Of a DNA stretch of 64,000 nt, positions 54,854 through 64,000 are shown piece by piece. A program made the position numbers and the translations under genes. Position 1 is the stretch's first letter; each line of letters begins with the position of its first letter. The stretch covers positions 1,709,501 to 1,773,500 of the forward strand of contig NZ_CP010834.1 in assembly GCF_001548675.1 (NCBI RefSeq), read 5' to 3'. The notes under the pieces were generated by a model that saw only the letters and a program-made list of their open reading frames with translations, was not told the DNA's origin and did no database searches. This DNA comes from Methanobrevibacter sp. YE315 (GTDB lineage Archaea; Methanobacteriota; Methanobacteria; Methanobacteriales; Methanobacteriaceae).

Positions 54854-55318
54854 ATGAAAAAAGTAATGGCGAGCGGAACTTTTGATTTGCTCCATCCGGG
54901 ACATGGAGTGTACTTGGAAGAAGCAAAAAATCTTGGAGGATACAATTCTAAACTTTATGTTGTTGTCGCACGAGACTCCACCGTAGAAAAAAGAAAAAGA
55001 GTCCCAATTATTGGAGAAAACCAACGTTTAGAATTAATTAAAATGTTAAAACCCGTTGATGAAGCTTATCTTGGTAACGAAGAAGGGGATATCTTTAAGA
55101 TTGTAGAAGAAATCGACCCTGACATTATAGCAATTGGACCAGACCAAACCCATAATGTTGAAAAACTACAAAAAGCAGTAGATAAAAGAGGTCTTAAGGC
55201 TCGTGTCCAACGTGTTAAAGTTTACCATAAAGATGAACTTGACAGCAGCTGTAAAATTATTAAAAAAATTAAAAAAACCAACTTTGAAGGAAAAGTATTG
55301 GACAACTGTGAAGATTAA
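54854..55318 (+). CDS. ribL: Archaeal FAD synthetase RibL
   Basis: Adenylylates FMN to FAD with ATP (or CTP). The 154-residue nucleotidyltransferase has GTFDLLHPGH (8-17), the RKRVPIIGENQR stretch with the ISSTR-like role, and IAIGPDQTHN, matching Methanocaldococcus RibL. C-terminal cysteines at about 133 and 152 fit the redox-sensitive cysteines described for RibL. Glycerol-3-phosphate cytidylyltransferase is the related alternative. Confidence 0.88.
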   Translation: MKKVMASGTFDLLHPGHGVYLEEAKNLGGYNSKLYVVVARDSTVEKRKRVPIIGENQRLELIKMLKPVDEAYLGNEEGDIFKIVEEIDPDIIAIGPDQTHNVEKLQKAVDKRGLKARVQRVKVYHKDELDSSCKIIKKIKKTNFEGKVLDNCED

Positions 55319-55330
55319 GGAGATTATAAA

Positions 55331-56353
55331 ATGTTTAAAGTAGCTATTATAGGAGCAAGTGGATATACTGGTGGAGAACTATTGAGAATGTTATTAAACC
55401 ACCCTGAAGTAGAAATAACCGATATCACTTCAAGACAATATGATGGTACTCCAGCACACAAAATACATCCACACATTAGAGATTCAGGACTTGTATTTAA
55501 AAACAAAAGTCCATCAGAACTTGATGCAGATGTTGTATTTACTGCAACTCCTCATGGAGCATCAATGAAAATTGTTCCAGATATTTTAGAAACTGGTGCA
55601 AAAGTAGTTGACTTAAGCGGAGACTACAGGTACAGAGATATAGAAGTCTACGAAAAGTGGTATGGAATGGAACATACTGACAAAGAGAACAAAGGTGCAT
55701 TCGGACTTCCTGAACTATACAGAGATGAAATTAAAAAGTCCAGACTGGTAGCCAACCCAGGATGTTTCCCAACCGGAGCAATCCTATCTTCATACCCGTT
55801 AGTTAAAAATGATTTGGTTGACAGAATCATTATCGATTCAAAAACCGGTGTAAGCGGAGCAGGAGTAAACCCATCAAGCACAACCCATTATCCAAACATT
55901 GCAGATAATGTAAATCCATATAAAATCTCTTCACACAGACATATGTCTGAAATACAACAGGAATTACATGGATTTGATGATGTGAAAGTTTCATTTACCC
56001 CACATTTAGTTCCAGTTAACAGAGGAATCCAAACCACAAGCCATAGTTTCTTAAAAGAAGAATATTTAAACATTACTCCGGAAGAAATTAGAGAAATATA
56101 CGAAAAAGAATTCGGTGACGAATACTTCATTAAACTTATGGATGAAGGAGAAATTCCACATTTAAGCTCAGTTAGAGGATCCAACTTTGTACACATTGGA
56201 GGATTTGAAATTGATGAAACTGGAAGACTTGTTATGCTTTCAGCAATAGATAATCTCGTTAAAGGTGCATCTGGTCAAGCTATTCAAAACATGAATATCC
56301 TTCTTGGCATAGATGAACGCGCGGGATTGACACACTTCGGCCTACATCCTTAA
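55331..56353 (+). CDS. argC: N-acetyl-gamma-glutamyl-phosphate reductase
   Basis: Third step of arginine synthesis: NADPH-dependent reduction of acetylglutamyl phosphate. The 340-residue protein has the nucleotide motif [14 protein letters not shown] (8-21) and the catalytic cysteine in [10 protein letters not shown] (Cys145), followed by SGAG and HRHMSEI with the catalytic histidine. Start has ribosome site GGAG. It follows ribL after 12 bases. Confidence 0.96.
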   Translation: MFKVAIIGASGYTGGELLRMLLNHPEVEITDITSRQYDGTPAHKIHPHIRDSGLVFKNKSPSELDADVVFTATPHGASMKIVPDILETGAKVVDLSGDYRYRDIEVYEKWYGMEHTDKENKGAFGLPELYRDEIKKSRLVANPGCFPTGAILSSYPLVKNDLVDRIIIDSKTGVSGAGVNPSSTTHYPNIADNVNPYKISSHRHMSEIQQELHGFDDVKVSFTPHLVPVNRGIQTTSHSFLKEEYLNITPEEIREIYEKEFGDEYFIKLMDEGEIPHLSSVRGSNFVHIGGFEIDETGRLVMLSAIDNLVKGASGQAIQNMNILLGIDERAGLTHFGLHP

Positions 56354-56374
56354 AAAAGATAGGGGGAATAAAAA

Positions 56375-56869
56375 ATGCCTACATTAATAATTTATTACTC
56401 ACAGGGTGGAACTACTGAATTAGTAGCTAAAACATTAGCAAAAAATTTAAAAGCCAGCCTAGTGAAAATTCATGACTTAAAAAATCGTGAAGGGTTAAAA
56501 AATAAATTTTTAGCATCAATTAGTGCATTTAGAGAAAGTAAAACAGACATTGTTCCTGCAAAAGTTGATATAACAGATTATGATACAATAATCTTTGGAA
56601 CACCAACCTGGACTGGAAATCCAACTCCAGCAATTTTGACAATTATCGACAGATGCAATTTAACTGGAAAAGATGTAATCCTATTTGCTACTATGGACAG
56701 CAATCGTGGAGATTCAAACATCGAAAGACTTGAAGAAAAAGTTAAAATGCGTGGAGCAAGAGTCATAGAAACATTCACAATTGCAACTAAAAATAAAAGC
56801 CCTGAAAAGTTAGTTAACGATACAGAAGCAATTATAGAAATGAAAGATTTAAAAATGTACACAAGGTAG
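56375..56869 (+). CDS. Flavodoxin
   Basis: A 164-residue FMN-binding electron carrier. The phosphate loop is YYSQGGTTELVA (7-18), and GTPTWTGNPTPA and FATMDSNRGD give the isoalloxazine contacts. It is cytoplasmic and standard in length. It lies between argC and pyrI on the same strand, with its own ribosome site (GGGGG). Confidence 0.88.
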   Translation: MPTLIIYYSQGGTTELVAKTLAKNLKASLVKIHDLKNREGLKNKFLASISAFRESKTDIVPAKVDITDYDTIIFGTPTWTGNPTPAILTIIDRCNLTGKDVILFATMDSNRGDSNIERLEEKVKMRGARVIETFTIATKNKSPEKLVNDTEAIIEMKDLKMYTR

Positions 56870-56875
56870 ATTAAA

Positions 56876-57355
56876 TTGACTAAAACCAACAAATCAGAAT
56901 TAAAAATTAAAGCTATTGAAAATGGAACAGTAATCGATCATATCACTGCAAACAAATCTCTACATATCCTTAAAATTTTAGGTCTTCCAGATTCCGAAAC
57001 TATAAATGTTACAATAGCCATGAATGTATCTTCCAAAGAACTTGGTAGAAAGGACATTTTAAAAATTGAAAACAGGGAATTGGACCATAAGGAACTTAAT
57101 CAGGTAGCATTAATTGCACCAAAAGCTACAATCAACATTATTAGGAATTATGAAACCGTCAAAAAGGATAAGATTATACTTCCTGAAAAAATTTCCTCAA
57201 TTATCAAGTGTACAAACCCAAAATGCATTACAAATTATGAAAGTGAACCTATTACACCAATTTTCAATGTGGTTAACAAATATCCCCCAGTTGTTAGATG
57301 CCATTATTGTGAAAAATTAATAAAAACAGAAGATATCGATAAACAATTCGAATAA
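56876..57355 (+). CDS. pyrI: Aspartate carbamoyltransferase regulatory chain
   Basis: Binds CTP/ATP and controls PyrB in pyrimidine synthesis. The 159-residue protein has the allosteric domain ([10 protein letters not shown] and [16 protein letters not shown]) and the four zinc cysteines (112, 117, 142, 145) in the C-terminal domain. Start is a TTG six bases after the flavodoxin stop with an AGGT site. pyrB is not in the window. Confidence 0.94.
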   Translation: MTKTNKSELKIKAIENGTVIDHITANKSLHILKILGLPDSETINVTIAMNVSSKELGRKDILKIENRELDHKELNQVALIAPKATINIIRNYETVKKDKIILPEKISSIIKCTNPKCITNYESEPITPIFNVVNKYPPVVRCHYCEKLIKTEDIDKQFE

Positions 57356-57359
57356 TCTT

Positions 57360-58568
57360 CTATTCTTTTTTTAAGTAATCCGCCAATCTTTTAGATAATG
57401 CAAGTATTGTTAATATTGGTGGTTTTCCAGGAGATATCGGCAATACGCTTGCATCACAGACAAATAAATCATTTATTTCTGTTTCCAGATTACTGTCTAC
57501 GATTTCACCAATCTTTGCTGATCCACCGGGATGTGCTCCCCTATAAACTGTTGAACCGATAGTTTTTGGGTCAACACCTGCTTTTTCTAGAATAAAACCT
57601 GCAGTAGCTGTTCCTTCAGCAAGATATCTGATATCTTGAATAGTATTAATTTTAACGACATCCCCGTCATCGGTCACATATCCTTTGCATTCATCTGGAG
57701 TCTTAACCATTATTGAAAGTATGTCCTTATCGGTTACATCATCATCGGGGATATTTGCACGGATGAATGATGAAAAATGAGGGGACAATACGAAGTTTTC
57801 ACCGATTACAAGACCTGCCATTTGAACTTCTGTGTTAAAGTTGATGTCTTTTATGTATCCTCCAACAGTTACAAACGGATCGAAGAATAATTCCCTACCC
57901 GCTTCATCAATTCCAGAATTCCTTAATATTAATGCAGAGTTTATTGCTCCGGCAGACAATACTACTTTTTCAGCATTAATGATTTCTTCTTTATTATCTT
58001 TGACATATTTTACGGCAACGGCTTTTCCATTTTCAATCAGCACTTCCTTTACATCCGCTTCACATATCAATGTTGCACCCGCTTCAACTGCTTCATCCAC
58101 ATAGTCTTTTCCAGACCATTTTGCATCTGCAGGACAACCGAAAGCACATTTTCCGCATTGGATACAATCCTCTTCGCGAATAGCTTTTGGCATTTTTAAA
58201 GTATTGAGACCCAGTTCATAGCCCGCATCCAGAAATGCTTGAGTGCCTTTTCCAATATGGGAATCATCCAGTTGATGTACACCCACCAAATCTTCAACAT
58301 ATTCATATGCTTCACTCAAATCAATATCATAGTCAAGCAATTCATCATCAAGAGCACGTACCATATTTGACATCGATACTATTGTTGAACCGCCAATACA
58401 GGTAGTTGTTAGCAAATCAACATCTTCTGAGTATTTGTCATAATAATTAAAAGCGTCTTTTGAGTTTATATAAGGTCCTTTTTCTAAAATTGTAACTGGC
58501 TTTCCATCCAATGCAAGCTCACGAGCCAATATTGAACCGCCAGCACCACTGCCCACAATAACAATCAT
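57360..58568 (-). CDS. GMC-type FAD oxidoreductase with 4Fe-4S motif
   Basis: A 402-residue FAD enzyme of the glucose-methanol-choline type. It has the dinucleotide motif GSGAGGSILAREL at residues 6-18, the TCIGGSTIVSMSN motif, VVLSAGAINSALIL and the C-terminal HPGGSAKIG and VLPISPGKPPILTILAL motifs. Unusually, residues 135-145 form a ferredoxin-type motif CIQCGKCAFGC, so an iron-sulfur cluster probably carries electrons to or from FAD. It is shorter than ordinary GMC enzymes (about 550). Substrate unknown. Convergent with pyrI, four bases apart. Confidence 0.8.
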   Translation of the reverse strand: MIVIVGSGAGGSILARELALDGKPVTILEKGPYINSKDAFNYYDKYSEDVDLLTTTCIGGSTIVSMSNMVRALDDELLDYDIDLSEAYEYVEDLVGVHQLDDSHIGKGTQAFLDAGYELGLNTLKMPKAIREEDCIQCGKCAFGCPADAKWSGKDYVDEAVEAGATLICEADVKEVLIENGKAVAVKYVKDNKEEIINAEKVVLSAGAINSALILRNSGIDEAGRELFFDPFVTVGGYIKDINFNTEVQMAGLVIGENFVLSPHFSSFIRANIPDDDVTDKDILSIMVKTPDECKGYVTDDGDVVKINTIQDIRYLAEGTATAGFILEKAGVDPKTIGSTVYRGAHPGGSAKIGEIVDSNLETEINDLFVCDASVLPISPGKPPILTILALSKRLADYLKKE

Positions 58569-58685
58569 TCAATCACCAAAAATATTAACATGTGTTATAT
58601 TATACTTCCTATTATAAAAATCTACTATTATTTTTCACAAAACTAACACATAAAACTAGTTGAATTGATAAATTAAAAAACTTTT

Positions 58686-58699
58686 ATTACATATGTAAT
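58686..58699. promoter_or_regulatory. Perfect 14-bp palindrome before tldD
   Basis: ATTACATATGTAAT is a perfect palindrome about 40-50 bases before the tldD start, just upstream of a TATA-like AATATAATATTATATT. It is in the divergent spacer with the GMC gene. Operator is possible. Confidence 0.35.
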
Positions 58700-58738
58700 T
58701 CAAAAATATAATATTATATTAATCTTATGAGTGATAAA

Positions 58739-60109
58739 ATGGAAGAATATATTGATTTATTCGAAAGAGTTATTGCACAAACCAGCCCAAAAGTAGATTA
58801 CATCGATATCAGAACCGGAATTGGAGAAAACACTTCCATACTAATGAAAGATGGTGATGTAGATGAAATCAACACCGGAATGAGCTTAGCAGCCAGAGTA
58901 AGAGTGCTAAACAATGGAGCATGGGGCTTTGCATATACCACAGACTTATCTAAAATAAATGAAATTACCGATACTGCCATTAAATTTTCAAACTCACTTA
59001 AAGGAGATGTTAAATTAAGTGAAACAGAACCAATTAAAGATAAAGTTGCAGTGGACGTGAAAATACCGTTTAAAGATATTTCTATCGAAGAGAAAAAAGA
59101 CATGATGAAACAAGCAAATGATTCAGCAGCTATCGAAAAAGTAAACAGCACTACCGTGAGCTATGGAGATAGTGAGATAAATGAATTGTTTATGAACAGC
59201 GAAGGCAGTGAGATTCAAGTAAAAAAAAGTAGAGTAAGAATGGCTTTAAATGCATCTGCAACAAATGGAGAAATCATACAATTTGGACATGGAAGCATTG
59301 GTGGAGTAAAAGGATTTGAAGTGATTGCAGATACAGACATTGAAGAATTTGGAAGAAAAATAGGTGAAAAAGCCGTTAGATTACTTGATGCAAAACCTGC
59401 ACCTTCAGGAAACTTCCCAGTCATAGCCGATCCCGAATTAACAGGCGTCCTAATACATGAAGCACTAGGGCATGCCGTAGAAGGAGATTTGATATTGCAA
59501 AACGATTCAATCCTAAAAGACAAAATGGGAGAACAAATCGCATCAGACATCGTAAATATCTTCGATGATGCAAGCTTAAAAGATGGATTCGGATACTACC
59601 CTTATGATGTGGAAGGAGTTAAAACTGCCCCAAACCAATTAGTAAAAGAAGGCAAATTAGTCTCCCTTCTAAATTCCAGAGAAACTGCATCCAAATTAGG
59701 TATGAAATCCTCTGGAAATGCAAGGTCACTAATAGCTGACCAACCTATTGTAAGAATGAGCAATACATATTTACAGCCTGGAGACAATACTTTTGAAGAA
59801 CTAATCGAAGACATTCAGGATGGAATTTACCTTAAAGGTTCAAGAGGGGGCCAAGTTGATACAGGTAAAGGAATTTTCCAATTTAACGCTGCTGAAGGTT
59901 ATATAATCGAAAAAGGTGAAATAAAAACACCATTAAGAGATGTTTCTTTATCTGGAAATATCTTAGAAACTCTTAAAAACATTGACGCTATTGGAAATGA
60001 TTTTAAATTAAGTGTCGGATTTTGCGGTAAGGATGGGCAAACCGCACCAGTAGGTGATGGCGGACCACATACCAGAATCTTAAATGCATTAGTTGGAGGA
60101 ATGGGATAA
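58739..60109 (+). CDS. tldD: TldD-family metalloprotease
   Basis: Zinc protease that, with TldE, degrades unfolded peptides or trims ribosomal peptides. The 456-residue protein has the [11 protein letters not shown] zinc motif (about residues 240-250), a further GFCGKDGQ with the third ligand-type cysteine, and the C-terminal GVGGPHTRI-like end. I start at ATG 58739 behind GTGA; ATG 58727 has no ribosome site but could be used. No tldE follows; the next gene is AMMECR1, overlapping by one base. Confidence 0.9.
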   Translation: MEEYIDLFERVIAQTSPKVDYIDIRTGIGENTSILMKDGDVDEINTGMSLAARVRVLNNGAWGFAYTTDLSKINEITDTAIKFSNSLKGDVKLSETEPIKDKVAVDVKIPFKDISIEEKKDMMKQANDSAAIEKVNSTTVSYGDSEINELFMNSEGSEIQVKKSRVRMALNASATNGEIIQFGHGSIGGVKGFEVIADTDIEEFGRKIGEKAVRLLDAKPAPSGNFPVIADPELTGVLIHEALGHAVEGDLILQNDSILKDKMGEQIASDIVNIFDDASLKDGFGYYPYDVEGVKTAPNQLVKEGKLVSLLNSRETASKLGMKSSGNARSLIADQPIVRMSNTYLQPGDNTFEELIEDIQDGIYLKGSRGGQVDTGKGIFQFNAAEGYIIEKGEIKTPLRDVSLSGNILETLKNIDAIGNDFKLSVGFCGKDGQTAPVGDGGPHTRILNALVGGMG

Positions 60110-60666
60110 TGATAAGTGATAACGCTGGAAATTATTTGTTAGATTTAGCTAAACAATCAATTAAATATTATTTGGAAAATGGAGAGAAAATGGAAAAGCC
60201 TAAAGATTATCCGATAGAACTTGACGAAAACTTAGGCGTTTTTGTAACATTGAATAAAAACAATTACCTAAGGGGGTGCATTGGATATCCCGAACCTATT
60301 TTGCCTGCAATTGATGCTACAATGGAAGTCGCAATTGCCGCTGCAGTAAACGATCCAAGATTTCCTCAAGTAACAATGGATGAATTTGAAAGCCTTGATT
60401 TTGAAGTTACCGTACTGACAAAACCCGAGCTGATTATAGTAGCCGTTCCAGACCAATACTTTGAAGAAATTGAAATAGGCCGTGACGGACTAATAATTCA
60501 AAAAGGGTATTCAAGAGGTTTATTGCTCCCACAAGTAGCAACTGAAAACAAATTCGGTATTGAAGAGTTTTTAGAACATACATGCATGAAAGCAGGAATA
60601 AGTGCAGACAGTTGGATGGATGAAAGCTGTGATGTGTATAAATTCCAAGGACAAATTTTCAAATAG
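60109..60666 (+). CDS. AMMECR1-family protein (AmmeMemoRadiSam A)
   Basis: A 185-residue protein with the family motif LRGCIGY (54-60) and the conserved [13 protein letters not shown] and EFLEHTC segments. Its biochemical role is not established; in archaea and bacteria it occurs with Memo and a radical SAM protein, neither of which is here. The ATG overlaps the tldD stop (TAATG) and its end overlaps the ribosome site of the NOG1 gene, so the three are one transcript. Confidence 0.9.
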   Translation: MISDNAGNYLLDLAKQSIKYYLENGEKMEKPKDYPIELDENLGVFVTLNKNNYLRGCIGYPEPILPAIDATMEVAIAAAVNDPRFPQVTMDEFESLDFEVTVLTKPELIIVAVPDQYFEEIEIGRDGLIIQKGYSRGLLLPQVATENKFGIEEFLEHTCMKAGISADSWMDESCDVYKFQGQIFK

Positions 60667-60674
60667 TGATTAAA

Positions 60675-61697
60675 ATGATGATACCAACAATACCCACTCC
60701 ACAGGAATTGCTTGACAAGGGATTCAGCAGAGGTAAAAAACAGGCTGACTTAATCAGGAGTCAAAAAATACCTAAACACTTGAAAGGTAAAAGAATTGAA
60801 GAGAGAAGAGTAGTGACCTCCTGTCAGGTTATCAAAGATAAATTAAAATCAATTATAGATGCTGTTCCGGAAATCGAAGAATTGCATCCTTTCTATCAGG
60901 ATTATATTGATATTACTGTAGGCGTAGATGATATGAAACAAGCTCTTGGAGCACTTAATTGGGCTTATGGCATATTGACACAACTTGAAAAAGAATATGG
61001 TGCAAAGATTAGGAAAAATCCATCTGAGAAAGCAACAGCAATACAAAAACAGGCTTATGGAAGGATTGCATCTGTTGTGAATAAAATCAAAAAGGATTTG
61101 GATTTCCTGGACTTTGCAAAACAAAACTTAAGAAACATGCCGACAATAGACTTTGATGCCACTACAATAGTTATTGCAGGTTTTCCGAATGTGGGAAAAT
61201 CAACATTGCTCAGACAACTCAGCAGTGCAGATCCTCAAGTTGCAAACTATCCATTCACAACAAAAGGTATACAAATTGGCCACACAGAAAGACACTGGAA
61301 GCATATCCAAATCATCGATACACCAGGATTGCTTGATAGGCCTGTTTTAGAAATGAATGATATTGAAATGAATGCTATTGTAGCTCTTGAACATCTGGCT
61401 GATGCAATTCTATTCATTTTTGATGCATCTGAAACATGTGGATTCCACTTGGACAACCAGTACAATCTTTTAAAACAAATTGAAAAGATATTTTCAGAAA
61501 TTCCTGTAATATACTTATTTAACAAAATGGACCTAGTTGAAGATAGGGAATACCTTAACCAATATATTGACGATGAAGAAAACTCAATTTTCATTTCTGC
61601 AATCGAAGGCGAAGGTATTGAGGAAATCAACAAAAAGATTGATACTATAAAAAAAATAGACCGCAGCATTGAAGAAGAAGATGATGATTACTACTAA
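60675..61697 (+). CDS. NOG1-family GTPase
   Basis: GTPase linked to large-subunit ribosome assembly in eukaryotes and archaea. The 340-residue protein has an N-terminal helical domain (1-155) with [14 protein letters not shown], then the G domain: GFPNVGKST (169-177), [13 protein letters not shown] and SAIEG. I start at ATG 60675 behind AGTGA; the GTG at 60666 is inside this site. The protein ends in an acidic tail. Last gene of the tldD group. Confidence 0.92.
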   Translation: MMIPTIPTPQELLDKGFSRGKKQADLIRSQKIPKHLKGKRIEERRVVTSCQVIKDKLKSIIDAVPEIEELHPFYQDYIDITVGVDDMKQALGALNWAYGILTQLEKEYGAKIRKNPSEKATAIQKQAYGRIASVVNKIKKDLDFLDFAKQNLRNMPTIDFDATTIVIAGFPNVGKSTLLRQLSSADPQVANYPFTTKGIQIGHTERHWKHIQIIDTPGLLDRPVLEMNDIEMNAIVALEHLADAILFIFDASETCGFHLDNQYNLLKQIEKIFSEIPVIYLFNKMDLVEDREYLNQYIDDEENSIFISAIEGEGIEEINKKIDTIKKIDRSIEEEDDDYY

Positions 61698-61787
61698 AAA
61701 ATTATCATTTTCACTTTCTTTTTTTAAAGATTTAAATAATGACTTTGAATCTAAATTTTAACCATTACCATAAAAAACAGTATGAGA

Positions 61788-61833
61788 TTAATGTCATGTA
61801 ACCATCCATACAATAGGCTAACAATGACATTAA
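61788..61833 (-). terminator. 10-bp inverted repeat, likely terminator of the small membrane protein
   Basis: TTAATGTCAT and ATGACATTAA pair perfectly with a 26-base loop. On the minus strand it lies about 45 bases past the stop of the 49-residue protein gene and is followed by GTTTTTTATGG, so it fits a terminator. It also lies after the NOG1 gene on the plus strand, but with no T-run there. Confidence 0.4.
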
Positions 61834-61879
61834 AGTCTAATATTAAACATTAAATTTATTTCAAATTATTCGAGAACAG

Positions 61880-62029
61880 CTAGAATATGAAGCTCAAAAT
61901 AGCAAATATTAATGCAACTCCAACAAGCCCCATTATTATTCTTCTGTGTGCTTCAATATTTTTAATTACTAATCCCAATATTGAAACGATGACTAAAAGA
62001 TTAATTATTTTCAATAAAAATAAAAACAT
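61880..62029 (-). CDS. Small two-segment membrane protein (49 aa)
   Basis: A 49-residue frame beginning MFLFLLKIINLLVIV, with two hydrophobic segments (about 1-20 and 32-48) joined by a short polar stretch (KNIEAHRR). The strong ribosome site AGGAGGT is eight bases before the ATG and a TATA-like ATTTATATTAAATG lies about 45 bases further upstream, so the gene is probably real. No family recognised. It sits alone between the NOG1 and coiled-coil genes, antisense to both. Confidence 0.6.
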   Translation of the reverse strand: MFLFLLKIINLLVIVSILGLVIKNIEAHRRIIMGLVGVALIFAILSFIF

Positions 62030-62280
62030 GCCACGTACCTCCTATGTATTATATTTATTACATTTAATATAAATAATTTAATATTCAAACCTTAATGTTA
62101 CAATCTAACACCAAATAAAGAAATAAAACTAAATAAAAAGCACAATCATGATTAACAATACATTTTATCACTTCAAGACAATATTGATGAATGCTAATCA
62201 TTGAAACGCGACTAAAATGAAAAGATTTATAAACTACCATACATAAAAACCCAATTGTCTAATAAACTAATGGTGAAATT

Positions 62281-62793
62281 ATGAGTTTAGAAGAAACAAA
62301 AGAAAAACTTGTAGTAAAACATGATGAAAGAAAAGTAAAATTCGAAGAAAAAAAAGCACAAGCAAGAATTAACCGTGAAGAAAGAAAACTAAACTTAAAA
62401 GAAGCATATACTGATAAAAAAATATCATCCCATATTGAAAAAGCCATTAAAAAAATCTATAAAGCTGAAGATAAAGCAGATAAGGACATTATTAGATTAT
62501 TAGATGCAGTAGATAAAGAAATTGTAGAAGATGAAGAAAAACCTATTGAACTCATCTTATTCAAAGCAGAAAATAAATTCGAAGAAATCTTATTAAACAC
62601 CGAATTAAAAATGCAAAAGGCTAAAAACGAGTTAATCAAAAATCTTGAAAAAGATATGGAAAAAGTAGCTGAATTAATAACAATTGAAGAAGATCTTGCA
62701 GTTGTTAAAGATGAAATGGATGAAGTTTCAGCTCTTTTAGATGAAAGAATTGACATTGAAAAAGAAACTTTAGACATAAAAGCTAAAGAATAA
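62281..62793 (+). CDS. Highly charged coiled-coil protein
   Basis: A 170-residue protein made almost wholly of Lys/Glu-rich helix (rich in EEKK, REER, KAEDKADKD), predicted coiled coil from end to end, without membrane segment or known domain. The ribosome site GGTGA precedes the ATG and TTTATAAA (about 62227) is a good box A. Function unknown. It is not similar by eye to the 31-residue-repeat protein at the start of the window. Confidence 0.75.
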   Translation: MSLEETKEKLVVKHDERKVKFEEKKAQARINREERKLNLKEAYTDKKISSHIEKAIKKIYKAEDKADKDIIRLLDAVDKEIVEDEEKPIELILFKAENKFEEILLNTELKMQKAKNELIKNLEKDMEKVAELITIEEDLAVVKDEMDEVSALLDERIDIEKETLDIKAKE

Positions 62794-62932
62794 TTAATTT
62801 TCAAAGGAAATATTGTTGAAATTTTATTTCAATGATTTTCTTTCCTTATTTTTATAATATTTAAAGTTAAACCGACAAACCATTTCATTAGGTACTTTAT
62901 TAAATAATCATTTTAAAAAAGGAGTTTTTACT

Positions 62933-63736
62933 ATGAAAAAGTTTTTAAGCATAAATGGTATTGAAATTTGTGTAGATGATACAGAAGAGGGTGAAAATGC
63001 ATTATTGCTGATTCATGGACTTACAGGTGATAAAACTACTATGTACCCAATAAGAGACATGTTTAAAGATGATTATCGGGTAATTACAATCGATACAAGA
63101 GGCCATGGTGAATCAACACGTCCTAAGGAATATACAATTGATGACCATGCAGATGACATTCATGAAATCATCAGTGAATTGAACTTGGAAAAAGCTGATG
63201 TCTTAGGCTATTCCATGGGGTCATACATTGCCCTTAGAGCAGCTGAAGTAAAATGTGATGATATAGATCATTTGGTTTTGGCATGCACTAAGCCAAACGG
63301 CAAAACTTCCTCTGTTGCAAGACTTTTAAAGGAAGCAAATCTTGACATCACCCAAGTTAGCCAGGAAGAAATGATGGGCGTCATATTAAAGGCCAGTCTT
63401 GCACCACAATCATATGAAAAAGCTCTTAATGGCGAATTTAATATTGATGAAATATTAAATGGTGAAGAAAGCTATGAATTGAATGAAGAGGAAAAGGCTG
63501 CAGAAGATGCATCTTTGGCCGACTTTGACAATTCAAATGATTATGATAAGGTAAAATGCAAGACATTGGTTATTGGTGGCGAATATGATGGCATTAATCC
63601 TCCTGAATTAGGTCGTGAAGTGGCAGATGGAATAGATGGTGCTGAATTCGAATTGATTAAAGATGCGGGCCATTTGGCTTTTGCAGAACAGAGTGAAGAA
63701 TTCCAAAAGGTTATTAAAGACTTCCTAAATCAATAG
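62933..63736 (+). CDS. Alpha/beta-hydrolase
   Basis: A 267-residue hydrolase with oxyanion-hole motif IHGLTGD (27-33), nucleophile GYSMGS (Ser94), and the acid and base of the triad in GGEYDGINP (Asp219) and DAGHLAF (His247). DTRGHGES is the usual loop before the cap. It is cytoplasmic. The substrate (ester, lactone or carbon-carbon bond) cannot be told. A hairpin GAATGTTT/AAACATTC follows at 63752-63773. Confidence 0.88.
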   Translation: MKKFLSINGIEICVDDTEEGENALLLIHGLTGDKTTMYPIRDMFKDDYRVITIDTRGHGESTRPKEYTIDDHADDIHEIISELNLEKADVLGYSMGSYIALRAAEVKCDDIDHLVLACTKPNGKTSSVARLLKEANLDITQVSQEEMMGVILKASLAPQSYEKALNGEFNIDEILNGEESYELNEEEKAAEDASLADFDNSNDYDKVKCKTLVIGGEYDGINPPELGREVADGIDGAEFELIKDAGHLAFAEQSEEFQKVIKDFLNQ

Positions 63737-63908
63737 ATTGATGTTTAAAACGAATGTTTGTACTGAAACATTCACTTCAACGAGATTTTGGCATTACTTG
63801 TCAATGATACGCCACTAATTAAAATGAAAAAAATTTATTAGCATAATATCACAATGACCGATTGGTTAGACTGATGAATGTTTTCATAATAAATCAAATA
63901 TGCTAATA

Positions 63909-64000
63909 CTAATTTTTAGATTTTGTTATCTTTGGATAAAAGAAAAATATTAGAATTGCCGCTGAAAAGACTATTGTAGTTATTAAACCTGATTCGGGTC
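63909..64000 (-). CDS. Possible C-terminal end of a membrane protein, cut by window edge
   Basis: The minus strand keeps an open frame from the edge of the window to a TAG at 63909, reading as a hydrophobic helix (GLITTIVFSAAILIFFFYP) with a basic tail (KITKSKN). That is how many membrane proteins end. Only about 30 codons are visible, so this is tentative. Confidence 0.35.
   Translation of the reverse strand, partial: PESGLITTIVFSAAILIFFFYPKITKSKN

Noticed and set aside
61887-62072. Plus-strand 61-codon frame opposite the small membrane protein
   Set aside because: No ribosome site, poor composition; the minus-strand frame has a strong ribosome site, TATA box and membrane-protein composition.
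63752-63773. Hairpin GAATGTTT/AAACATTC as terminator of the hydrolase gene
   Set aside because: It lacks a following T-run, so the role is unclear; mentioned in the gene entry only.

Overview
The window reads as chromosomal DNA from an AT-rich methanogenic archaeon, most likely a Methanobrevibacter-type member of the Methanobacteriales. The evidence is an archaeal histone, ribosomal protein S17e, archaeal lipid genes (tetraether synthase Tes and CDP-archaeol synthase CarS), two methanofuran genes (mfnD, mfnF), a homoaconitase-type small subunit, the GHMP-type archaeal shikimate kinase, Elp3, archaeal RibL, TATA boxes of the TTTATATA type, and Shine-Dalgarno sites of the GGTGA/GGAGG type. No phage, insertion sequence, CRISPR array or rRNA was seen. 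The species is an inference.

Layout. 0.2-1.5 kb: a repeat-built coiled-coil protein. 1.8-5.8 kb: lysC-dapA-dapB-asd (aspartate family/lysine). 6-10 kb: S17e, chorismate mutase, shikimate kinase, a glycosyltransferase, cbiD and a small thioredoxin. 10-15.3 kb: Ski2-type helicase, two PRC-barrel-like small proteins, elp3, deoC. 15.4-20.8 kb: tRNA-Phe and tRNA-Val, histone, a tRNA methylthiotransferase, a zinc-finger protein, hacB, and the divergent lipid pair tes/carS. 20.9-26.4 kb: mfnF, mfnD, UDP-GlcNAc 2-epimerase, an MFS transporter, truA. 27-39.7 kb: a duplicated nickel/peptide-type ABC uptake region with two GNAT acetyltransferases and an Fe-S protein. 39.7-44.3 kb: a MATE transporter, then an ArsR-type zinc/cadmium sensor with a P1B ATPase carrying a very long His-rich domain. 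44.3-54 kb: membrane-anchored paralogs, DUF2124, a small methyltransferase, two large FtsX-type permeases, an ATP-grasp ligase, and a LolD-type ATPase. 54.1-64 kb: hisA, ribL, argC, flavodoxin, pyrI, a GMC oxidoreductase with an Fe-S motif, tldD, AMMECR1, NOG1, an unlisted 49-residue membrane protein, a charged coiled-coil protein and an alpha/beta hydrolase.

The most interesting signal is regulatory. A palindromic element, AAGTAWTACTT, recurs in the non-coding DNA of the nickel-type transporter region. In two promoters it occurs as a pair exactly 32 bp apart, and it links the transporters with the GNAT acetyltransferases and a QueG-like Fe-S protein as a candidate regulon. Separately, the arsR promoter has a 15-bp direct repeat spaced 42 bp around its TATA box, and the FtsX/LolD exporter promoter carries a DtxR-family-like palindrome, TTTAGGTATGCCTAAA. 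Together the 27-54 kb part looks like a metal-handling neighbourhood. That reading is inference from motifs and gene families.

Start codons: many genes here use GGTGA as ribosome binding site, which creates in-frame GTG codons 9-12 bases before the true ATG or TTG. I moved starts accordingly and say so where it matters.
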